From Nitrospirales bacterium (GTDB lineage: Bacteria > Nitrospirota > Nitrospiria > Nitrospirales > UBA2166): a DNA stretch of 5,728 nucleotides. A model generated the notes under the pieces. It searched no databases. It had not been told where the DNA came from and worked only from the letters and a program-made list of their open reading frames with translations. A program made the translations under genes and the position numbers. The DNA is taken from positions 1-5,728 of the forward strand of contig JAJDBL010000162.1 of NCBI GenBank assembly GCA_029261375.1, in the 5' to 3' direction. The number at the start of each line of letters is the position of its first letter. The stretch's first letter is position 1. This document shows positions 1 to 5,728 of the stretch, in pieces.

Positions 1-2
1 GT

Positions 3-35
3 GACCTGTTGCTGCAGCATACCGACGATATATGA
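3..35 (+). CDS. Possible C-terminal tail of an upstream gene (partial)
   Basis: One frame is open from the left edge and stops at TGA 33-35, giving the short tail DLLLQHTDDI. If real, the upstream gene would end 27 bp before the ATG at 63, matching the 26-31 bp gaps between other genes here and extending the operon leftward. A second frame is open from base 1 to a TGA at 64-66, which would overlap the oxidase start as ATGA, but its peptide is cysteine-rich (VTCCCSIP...) and looks less natural. The fragment is too short to identify, and the region could be plain leader. Confidence 0.25.
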   Translation, partial: DLLLQHTDDI

Positions 36-47
36 GTGTACAGTTCC

Positions 48-56
48 GGAGGAGGA
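48..56 (+). promoter_or_regulatory. Ribosome binding site that sets the oxidase start
   Basis: GGAGGAGGA lies six bases before the ATG at 63. An in-frame GTG at 36 would give nine more residues, but the Shine-Dalgarno sequence would then lie inside the coding region, so 63 is preferred. A later in-frame ATG at 87 has a GAGGGG only three bases upstream, which is too close. Confidence 0.8.
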
Positions 57-62
57 CAACGG

Positions 63-2015
63 ATGAAACGGCTTTTTGAGGGGCGAATGAAGAATAAACA
101 GCTCTTAGGCTGGTTGGCAGTTAGCGTCATTGTGGGTGCTCTGCTGCTTCCTCTGCTGATCTCGATTCCCCTGTTGGCTGAAGAGTTTGAAGATGCCGCA
201 GCTGAACAGGCTGCCGCAGCGGAGGCCGTAGGTGAGGAAGTTCCCGCCCAGGTGACTGGACGCGATGTCCACTATGGTGACGAAGGGATCGTACAAGGCC
301 CCCCTGCGCCTGTCACCTCGGACAACGAGGATGATTATCCCCGCTATAATTTCGAGAGTCGGGTCATTATCTGGGTTGCGAACCAGCAACATTTGTATTA
401 CGGCAGCTTCGTGCTTGCGGTGCCTATCTTCGTGATGATCATTGAGTTCATCGGAATGGTGAGCAAGGATCGCGCCATGGCGCAGAAGTACGACACGCTC
501 GCGTACGACTTCATTAAGATCAGTATTACGGCCTACTCGATCACGGCTATTCTAGGGGGGATACTGGTATTTACGTTTATGATTCTCTATCCCGCATTTT
601 GGAAGTACATGACGAAGATTTTCCATCCCGCCATGCACATTTACGTGTTGCTTTTCTTGGCGGAGAGTTGCACCCTCTACATTTACTACTACGGCTGGGA
701 TGCTATGAGAGAGGGCCTTCTTAAATGTGTCCATCTCAGCATGGCGGTCTTCCTGAATGTGTTTGGAACGGTGTTAATGATGCTTGCGAACTCCTGGGCG
801 ACGTTTATGATGTCTCCGGCAGGCGTCGACGCTGAGGGCCAGTTTCTTGGCAACGTATGGTTGGCGGTACATAACCATCTCTGGAATCCTGTCAATATCC
901 ATCGGATACTTGGAAATATGGTGTTTGGTGGAGGTATCGTTGCCGCCTATGCGGCCTACCGTTTCTTGTCGGCCAAGAATGACGAGGAGCGAGCCCACTA
1001 TGACTGGATGGGGTATGTCGCCATGTTTATCGCGGTGGCATTCCTGATTCCCCTTCCTTTTGCCGGTTATTATCTGATGCGTGAGGTGTACGCGTATCGT
1101 CAGCAAATGGGAATCACGCTGATGGGGGGGCTGCTCGCGTGGCTATTTATCATTCAAGCTGTGCTCATTGGAGCGCTATTCCTAACCACGAACTACTATT
1201 TATGGCAAGGAATGGAGCGCATGAAAGGGGCTGAACGTTATCAGAAATATATCAAGTATATGACGTTTGTGCTCATCGTCTGTTTCTTGGTCTGGCTGAC
1301 TCCACACACTATGGTCATGACGCCGACGGAGTTGAAGGAAATGGGAGGGCAACAGCATCCTGTTGTAGGAAACTATGGGGTAATGTCAGCGAAGAATGGT
1401 GCGGTAAACATTATCATTACCACGACGATTCTAAGCTTCTTGCTGTACCAGAGGTGTAACAAGATACCCACTGTGTCGTGGGCAAAGTACGGGGATATTG
1501 CGCTTTGGTCACTCTTTAGTCTGGCGTTTGTCAATATTATCTGGCTGGCCATCTATGGGTATTACATCCCAGCAAATGTGCGCGTAGGGTTATCGGTACC
1601 ACAGGTCGTCTCAACCCTATCGTGCTTGTTTATTGGGACGACCATAAACTTGCTTATGATGCGAGGTGCGAAACCGACAGGTCCAGTTGAATGGGGCAAG
1701 ATTTCAGTTCGGTCGCAATTTGCGATCTTCATGTTAGCCACGTCGTTCACGTGGATGATGGGCTTGATGGGGTATATTCGATCCTCTGTACGTCTGCACT
1801 GGCATGTCAATGAGATTATGCGTGATAACTCCCCATGGGCCTTTACACATACGATTGGCTTTGCGGCAAACATGATCTCATTTAATGTGCTGTTCTTTTG
1901 GGTCACATTGCTCTTTGTCTTCTGGCTAGGCTCTCTTGGCGTCAAGAAGAGCGCAACAGTGAAAATTCCGGCACTAACGCCGGCGGCTGCCCCAGTTCCG
2001 GCGGCTAGTCATTGA
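63..2015 (+). CDS. Cytochrome bd-like terminal oxidase, subunit I-like, no Q-loop
   Basis: This 650-residue multi-span membrane protein is probably the oxygen-reducing terminal oxidase of the cluster. I count about 14 hydrophobic segments: an N-terminal anchor (about 13-39), an Ala/Glu-rich soluble linker (about 40-100), then segments near 110-132, 151-176, 190-208, 222-247, 277-301, 317-338, 353-376, 399-413, 446-461, 478-500, 510-532, 552-572 and 602-623. Hand alignment to E. coli CydA places H110 at H19 (heme b595 ligand), E201 at E107 (in AES versus LES, followed by YYYGWD versus FFFGWD), H280 at H186 (heme b558 ligand, NPVNIHR versus NPVAQVKFVH) and R346 at R391. The b558 ligand M393 is not clearly matched: Q348 aligns and M349 is adjacent. 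The quinol-binding Q-loop is missing. E. coli CydA has nine spans, so this protein has extra ones. Downstream c-type cytochromes suggest cytochrome c as electron donor. It resembles the bd-like oxidases proposed as complex IV in Nitrospira. The family call is firm; donor and oxygen chemistry are inference. Confidence 0.85.
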   Translation: MKRLFEGRMKNKQLLGWLAVSVIVGALLLPLLISIPLLAEEFEDAAAEQAAAAEAVGEEVPAQVTGRDVHYGDEGIVQGPPAPVTSDNEDDYPRYNFESRVIIWVANQQHLYYGSFVLAVPIFVMIIEFIGMVSKDRAMAQKYDTLAYDFIKISITAYSITAILGGILVFTFMILYPAFWKYMTKIFHPAMHIYVLLFLAESCTLYIYYYGWDAMREGLLKCVHLSMAVFLNVFGTVLMMLANSWATFMMSPAGVDAEGQFLGNVWLAVHNHLWNPVNIHRILGNMVFGGGIVAAYAAYRFLSAKNDEERAHYDWMGYVAMFIAVAFLIPLPFAGYYLMREVYAYRQQMGITLMGGLLAWLFIIQAVLIGALFLTTNYYLWQGMERMKGAERYQKYIKYMTFVLIVCFLVWLTPHTMVMTPTELKEMGGQQHPVVGNYGVMSAKNGAVNIIITTTILSFLLYQRCNKIPTVSWAKYGDIALWSLFSLAFVNIIWLAIYGYYIPANVRVGLSVPQVVSTLSCLFIGTTINLLMMRGAKPTGPVEWGKISVRSQFAIFMLATSFTWMMGLMGYIRSSVRLHWHVNEIMRDNSPWAFTHTIGFAANMISFNVLFFWVTLLFVFWLGSLGVKKSATVKIPALTPAAAPVPAASH

Positions 2016-2031
2016 AACCGTGTGAACGAGC

Positions 2032-2035
2032 GAGG
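2032..2035 (+). promoter_or_regulatory. Ribosome binding site for the GTG-started cytochrome gene
   Basis: GAGG lies six bases before the GTG at 2042. There is no in-frame ATG nearby, and the reading from this GTG gives a charged start (MKDKE) directly before the first membrane segment, so the GTG start is favoured. Confidence 0.6.
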
Positions 2036-2041
2036 CGATAG

Positions 2042-3256
2042 GTGAAGGATAAAGAACTGCTCTTTAAGTTATGGATTGGGGCATTGGCTGGTGGCCTGAT
2101 TCTTCTGGCCATTGCCAATTACAAAGTAAATTTCTATGGAAATTCCAGGCTTCTTCCGGTCTCCTTAGGAATCCTTACGGCGGCGACGTTCATCCTCGGA
2201 ATCTATTTCCAAAAAGTTCGCTACATCATGCACGGCGCGGCGTTTATGATTATCGTCGCAGCCGCGTTTGCAGGATTTGCCAATTGGCTGCCTCAGACGA
2301 TTGGGGAACCCCCAGCGCTAGAAGAAGCCATCGACGATATTTCAACAATGTCGCCACAAGAGCTTGCGGATGTTGGTGAAAAGCTGATTTTTGGTGCCGT
2401 GGGTGGAAGCACAGTCAAGGGTGCAGAAGGGAAAGCAAAGTGCTCTCTCTGTCATGTCTTTGGGGCAAGCGACCACGGTGAACGGGCGCCTAATCTTTTT
2501 GGATTGCCAGGCCGCTCGAGTGAAATAGTACAACTTGATTCATATAAGAATCGCGACACTGTACAGACTGTCGCGTTTGAAGGAAGTGGGATTGCGGAGA
2601 CCGCCATCGAGTATATGGCCGAGTCGCATGCCTGTCCGAATTGTTATGTCACTCCAGGGTTTGGAAAAGGTGGCAGCAACGACCGCGAGAGCCCGATGCC
2701 AGCGGTGCACAAGTCCCCAATTAATCTGACCATTGACGAGATGGTGGCGGTCGACGCATGGATGTATGTGCGAGAAGGGCTCGATTTACCGTCAGTTGAT
2801 GAGATGCGTGCAGCATATGAAAAGTTTATTCCTGAGGATGAGCGGCCGCAGGCGACTGCTGGCGACGGAGAAGCGGGTGGTGGTGATAACCCGCTCTTGA
2901 CCACCGGGGACGAAACGTTACCCGAGATATTTGAAAAGGCGCAATGTAGTCTTTGCCATGTCATTCCAGGCATTCCCGGCGCCGATGAAGGCGACTTTGG
3001 ACCTGAGCTGTACGTCAAGTCTAATGCTTCAAAGCGGATGAAGGATAAGGGGTACGCTGGCTCCGCTTCATCGGTTCAAGAGTATATTTTGGAATCGATC
3101 ATGAATCCGAATCTTTATATCGTTCCTGAATTTGATGAAGATCTCATGCCAGACGACTTCGGAACAACGCTCAATGCCAAGACCCTGTATCGAATCGTCA
3201 ACTACCTTTCGAAGATCGAAAAGGGCAAGGACCCTCCAAATTATGAGGAGATGTAG
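2042..3256 (+). CDS. Membrane-anchored di-heme cytochrome c
   Basis: This 404-residue protein starts at GTG. Three hydrophobic segments (about 7-26, 36-55 and 61-83) anchor it, and the rest should face the periplasm, where c hemes are attached. Two class I-like cytochrome c domains follow. The first has CSLCH at 134-138 and a likely axial methionine at M219 (SPMPA). The second has CSLCH at 302-306 and likely M369 (LMPDD). They look like an internal duplication: both have ES followed by a (Y)xVxPxF stretch before the methionine, and an acidic Gly-rich linker (about 263-292) separates them. The first domain also carries CPNC at 198-201 followed by Tyr rather than His, so it is not a third heme site. 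The gene starts 26 bp after the oxidase gene, fitting co-transcription and a role in passing electrons to the oxidase. The partner is inferred; no named orthologue is recognised. Confidence 0.88.
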   Translation: MKDKELLFKLWIGALAGGLILLAIANYKVNFYGNSRLLPVSLGILTAATFILGIYFQKVRYIMHGAAFMIIVAAAFAGFANWLPQTIGEPPALEEAIDDISTMSPQELADVGEKLIFGAVGGSTVKGAEGKAKCSLCHVFGASDHGERAPNLFGLPGRSSEIVQLDSYKNRDTVQTVAFEGSGIAETAIEYMAESHACPNCYVTPGFGKGGSNDRESPMPAVHKSPINLTIDEMVAVDAWMYVREGLDLPSVDEMRAAYEKFIPEDERPQATAGDGEAGGGDNPLLTTGDETLPEIFEKAQCSLCHVIPGIPGADEGDFGPELYVKSNASKRMKDKGYAGSASSVQEYILESIMNPNLYIVPEFDEDLMPDDFGTTLNAKTLYRIVNYLSKIEKGKDPPNYEEM

Positions 3257-3338
3257 GGAACGTAACGACGTGGTTTCTACACGCCGAGATCAACTTCTTA
3301 TGTACGGATGTTTTGTCATTATCATGAGGGAGGCTTAG
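3257..3338 (+). other. 82-bp intergenic gap
   Basis: This is the largest gap between genes in the window. It contains no convincing terminator or promoter by eye. Only a weak CGTG/CACG pairing at 3269-3272 and 3280-3283 was seen, without a T-run. The ribosome binding site of the next gene fills its end. Confidence 0.6.
3326..3333 (+). promoter_or_regulatory. Ribosome binding site of the mono-heme cytochrome gene
   Basis: GAGGGAGG lies five bases before the ATG at 3339, a strong match to the anti-Shine-Dalgarno sequence that supports this start. Confidence 0.75.
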
Positions 3339-4259
3339 ATGCCGGGTTTTATTGACGGGATGATGCCTGTTCAGCTACTTGCTGAAATGGTGCTGATTAT
3401 TACCATCTTTGTTCTCGGTGCGCTGATCTTGGACAAAGTGATGGGTATTCGTGTCCCTATGTTGCTCCAGGCTGTCTTCGTATTCGTTGTCGGCTGGTGG
3501 TACTACAAGTATCGGGTTGAGCCGCCGTTGCCATTTAGCGTGCGTGCTATTTACCAAGTGATGATTTCGATCGGTATCTTCATGTGGGTCTCTTCCGCGG
3601 AAAAAGGCTGGACAGAGTTTAAGAGGCCAATCATCGCTGTGCTGGATGGAAAGACAGCTAGGACATGGTGGACTCGTCTGTTTCTCCTCATCGCACTTCC
3701 TCTTTCTGCAAGCGGCATGGCGTACCAGAACCTCTTACCAAATCTCGGAGAACCAATTGAACTTCGAACGGTGCATCCGGCTCCACCGGCAGCGGTGAAG
3801 GTTCATGGCAAGAAGTTTCCATTGCAGACTTCAGCGAGCCCTTTCAGGATTGATGAAAATGGTGAGTATTCTAATCACGTGCAAGACGCACATGTTGACG
3901 ATAACCCATTTGATCCCGATTCCATTCAATATATGCAGAATGTCAAAGAAGGTGGCGAGATTTTCTTCCAGAACTGTCACTTTTGCCACGGGGATAACTT
4001 GAATGGCCGTGGTTTGTATGCGTTTGCGTTCAATCCAATTCCAGCGAACTTTACCGATCCTGGAACGCTTGCACAGCTGCAGGAGACATTCGTGTTTTGG
4101 CGTGTGGCCAAGGGAGGTCCAGGGCTTCCTCGTGAAGGGTTCCCGTGGGCGTCAGCGATGCCACCATGGGAGCAGCATCTGTCAACAGATGAAATTTGGA
4201 AAGTAATTTTATTTGAGTATTGGCATACGAAGTATCCGCCACGGACATGGGACGAATAG
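3339..4259 (+). CDS. Membrane-anchored mono-heme cytochrome c
   Basis: This 306-residue protein has about four hydrophobic segments in its N-terminal half (near 12-32, 39-57, 68-84 and 112-128), then a proline-rich linker (about 138-190) and a C-terminal class I cytochrome c domain. The heme site is CHFCH at 213-217 and the likely axial ligand is M274 in SAMPPWE. The same SAMPPW signature occurs in the first heme domain of the next gene, so the two domains are probably related. The heme domain should lie on the periplasmic side, making the protein a fixed electron-transfer subunit near the oxidase. It could be an oxidase accessory subunit or a membrane dock for the EB_dh-like protein encoded next. 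The N-terminal membrane part matches no family I can name. Gaps of 82 bp upstream and 31 bp downstream suggest one operon. Confidence 0.87.
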   Translation: MPGFIDGMMPVQLLAEMVLIITIFVLGALILDKVMGIRVPMLLQAVFVFVVGWWYYKYRVEPPLPFSVRAIYQVMISIGIFMWVSSAEKGWTEFKRPIIAVLDGKTARTWWTRLFLLIALPLSASGMAYQNLLPNLGEPIELRTVHPAPPAAVKVHGKKFPLQTSASPFRIDENGEYSNHVQDAHVDDNPFDPDSIQYMQNVKEGGEIFFQNCHFCHGDNLNGRGLYAFAFNPIPANFTDPGTLAQLQETFVFWRVAKGGPGLPREGFPWASAMPPWEQHLSTDEIWKVILFEYWHTKYPPRTWDE

Positions 4260-4274
4260 CGTGATGGATTCTGT

Positions 4275-4281
4275 GGGAGGA
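4275..4281 (+). promoter_or_regulatory. Ribosome binding site that sets the last gene's start
   Basis: GGGAGGA lies nine bases before the ATG at 4291. An in-frame ATG at 4264 has no ribosome binding site and would place this motif inside the gene. An ATG at 4297 is possible but would change only two residues. Confidence 0.7.
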
Positions 4282-4290
4282 AATAGGACA

Positions 4291-5728
4291 ATGACAATGA
4301 ATCGTACCTGGTGGCGGTCTCGTCGTGCCATGTTGTTTGGGCTCGCGCTTGGGATCTGTACCATCATGGTATCGGTATCGGCTCCTTGGTGGGTCGGTGT
4401 CGCTCCTGGACAGGAAGAAGAGGAAGCGAGTGAAGAGCTCGCTGCTGGTTTCGTCGAAGGGGAATTGCCTTCTGAGCCAACCCCGGAGCAGCTCGAGAAT
4501 GGCAAGAAAGTCTATTTCAGCAAGTGTGTCTGGTGTCATGGTGTTGAAGGTGCAGGCGACGGCCCAGCAGCGGACCGTTTATGGCCACGACCCCGAAACT
4601 TCAACCAAGGCACCTTCAAGGTAAGGCATACCTTCAGTGGGGAACTGCCTCTGCTTGAGGATCTATTTCAGACAGTGACGCACGGGCTGCCTGGTTCTGC
4701 GATGCCTCCTTGGGACGGAGTTTTAGACGAACAGCAACGTCGTGATGTGGTCTCCTTTGTCGCTTTTAATCTCATCCAAGATCGTTCTTTCACTGACGAG
4801 GAGTATGAGTATGTCACTAAGCTTGAGCTCGATACGCTTGAGCCAATTCCGACCTCCCCAGAAAGCATTGAGAAAGGGAAGGAGCAGTTTACACGTCTGC
4901 GTTGTGCGGAGTGTCACGGTCAAGAAGGACGTGGTGATGGAAACCCCTTTAATTTGAAGGATGACTGGGGCTTTCCGATTCAGCCAGCCGATTTCCACAA
5001 ATGTTGGAACTTTAGAGGAAGTCGCCAAGATCCATACAACGTCAAGAATATATTCCGAACATTCTCCACCGGATTAAATGGCACGCCAATGCCCTCCTTT
5101 GCGGAGAGCACGACGATTGAAGAGCGCTGGCATCTTGCGAACTTTGTGAATTCTTTGTGCGAGCAGGACGCAGAAGGCAATCCACTGAGAATTGACCCGC
5201 TCACTGATAAACCAGTCATTAGTTTTGTGTTGCGTTCAGGGTTTGTTGATCCTGAAGTCGTGGAAGGCGGTGTTATCCCGGATGATCCGATACATCCAGC
5301 CTGGGAAGCACGTGAAAAAAGATTTATTGGTATGGCTGGTCAGATCATTCACAAAAGTAGAAACTTTGTGAACAAGATCGATAACATTCTCGTTCGTTCG
5401 TTGTACGACGGTGAGGATATTGCGTTTCTTTTTGAATGGCATGATAGAAGTCAGAGCGTGAAGCCTGATGATGTTGAGGCGTTTATGCCGGAAGAGGTTC
5501 CACCAGCTGGTGAACCCGCCGCGGATAAGGTTCGAGTCTATGGGCCATTCAATGATTCACTCGCCATTCAATTTCCAACTGATTGGGCCAGCTTAAATCC
5601 ACCAGAAAAACCTCGCTTCATTCATGGCGACAGCAACAACACTGTCGATTTGTGGAAGAGGGAATCTGATGTCTCAATCAGAGCAAACACAGGAACGGGT
5701 GCAATGGAGCCCCTCGTAGAGCGTGATG
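4291..5728 (+). CDS. Exported di-heme cytochrome c with EB_dh/NxrC-like domain (3' partial)
   Basis: The frame stays open to the right edge, giving 479 residues with no stop. A basic N-terminus (RTWWRSRR) and hydrophobic stretch (about 13-38) form an export signal or anchor. The first heme domain has CVWCH at 79-83 with likely axial M138 (SAMPPWD). The second has CAECH at 205-209 with likely M267 (TPMPSF). From about residue 308 the sequence changes to a beta-rich pattern: FVLRSGF, DIAFLFEWHD at 376-385, DSLAIQFP at 422-429 and a later VDLWKRE at 452-458. This resembles the heme-binding gamma subunits of DMSO-reductase-family enzymes (ethylbenzene dehydrogenase EbdC type, including proposed NxrC subunits of nitrite oxidoreductase). 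In EbdC a heme b is held by Met and Lys; I cannot assign those residues here, and part of the domain is beyond the edge. Likely role: periplasmic link between a molybdoenzyme and the respiratory cytochromes. The cytochrome domains are certain; the EB_dh assignment is good but by eye. Confidence 0.85.
   Translation, partial: MTMNRTWWRSRRAMLFGLALGICTIMVSVSAPWWVGVAPGQEEEEASEELAAGFVEGELPSEPTPEQLENGKKVYFSKCVWCHGVEGAGDGPAADRLWPRPRNFNQGTFKVRHTFSGELPLLEDLFQTVTHGLPGSAMPPWDGVLDEQQRRDVVSFVAFNLIQDRSFTDEEYEYVTKLELDTLEPIPTSPESIEKGKEQFTRLRCAECHGQEGRGDGNPFNLKDDWGFPIQPADFHKCWNFRGSRQDPYNVKNIFRTFSTGLNGTPMPSFAESTTIEERWHLANFVNSLCEQDAEGNPLRIDPLTDKPVISFVLRSGFVDPEVVEGGVIPDDPIHPAWEAREKRFIGMAGQIIHKSRNFVNKIDNILVRSLYDGEDIAFLFEWHDRSQSVKPDDVEAFMPEEVPPAGEPAADKVRVYGPFNDSLAIQFPTDWASLNPPEKPRFIHGDSNNTVDLWKRESDVSIRANTGTGAMEPLVERD

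Noticed and set aside
1562..1945. Long minus-strand open frame within the oxidase gene
   Set aside because: It lies wholly opposite a well-supported membrane protein gene and its translation shows no recognisable domain; it is a shadow of the real gene.
63..2015. Heme-copper oxidase subunit I instead of a bd-type protein
   Set aside because: The typical heme-copper histidine pattern was not seen, while several CydA landmarks (H19, E107 with GWD, NPV...H186) align in order.
2633..2647. CPNCY as a third heme c site
   Set aside because: The distal histidine required after CXXC is replaced by tyrosine, so it does not fit a covalent heme c motif.
2644..3018. Minus-strand open frame inside the di-heme cytochrome gene
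   Set aside because: It is Ser/Pro-rich low-complexity translation antisense to the cytochrome domains and gives no independent coding signal.
3269..3283. Possible hairpin in the 82-bp gap (CGTG/CACG arms)
   Set aside because: The stem is only four base pairs with no following T-run, too weak for an intrinsic terminator.
3132..3338. Plus-strand open frame bridging the 82-bp gap
   Set aside because: Most of it overlaps the end of the di-heme cytochrome in another frame; the remainder contains the next gene's ribosome binding site, and the peptide resembles nothing known.
4051..4539. Minus-strand open frame of 162 codons across the junction of the third and fourth genes
   Set aside because: It is antisense to two CXXCH-containing genes with good ribosome binding sites, and has no recognisable motif.

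Overview
The window holds one compact, same-strand gene cluster for aerobic respiratory electron transfer. Three complete genes are followed by a fourth that runs off the right edge, with gaps of 26, 82 and 31 bp and a purine-rich ribosome binding site before each start. No RNA gene, mobile element, CRISPR array or long repeat was seen, and no gene-free stretch exceeds 82 bp.

Layout: (1) 63-2015, a divergent cytochrome bd-type oxidase subunit I with about 14 membrane segments. It keeps the key CydA-like histidines but lacks the quinol-binding Q-loop. (2) 2042-3256, a membrane-anchored di-heme cytochrome c with two related heme domains. (3) 3339-4259, a membrane-anchored mono-heme cytochrome c. 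(4) 4291 to the edge, an exported protein with two N-terminal heme c domains followed by a region resembling the ethylbenzene-dehydrogenase/NxrC-type gamma subunits (EB_dh fold) of DMSO-reductase-family molybdoenzymes. The first 35 bases may hold the tail of one more upstream gene.

Organism: moderate-GC DNA (about 50% by eye) and a bd-like oxidase without a Q-loop beside c-type cytochromes and an NxrC-like protein are what I recall from nitrite-oxidizing Nitrospira, whose proposed terminal oxidase is a bd-like protein. The GC would suit a marine-type Nitrospira lineage. Nitrospinota or another Nitrospirota relative cannot be excluded. The assignment is inference from gene content and remembered families, not from a search.

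Working model (inference): electrons from a periplasmic molybdoenzyme reach the EB_dh/di-heme protein, pass through the c hemes of the two membrane-anchored cytochromes (five CXXCH sites across genes 2-4), and enter the bd-like oxidase, which would reduce oxygen using cytochrome c rather than quinol. No CydB-type second subunit and no molybdoenzyme catalytic subunit is visible here.
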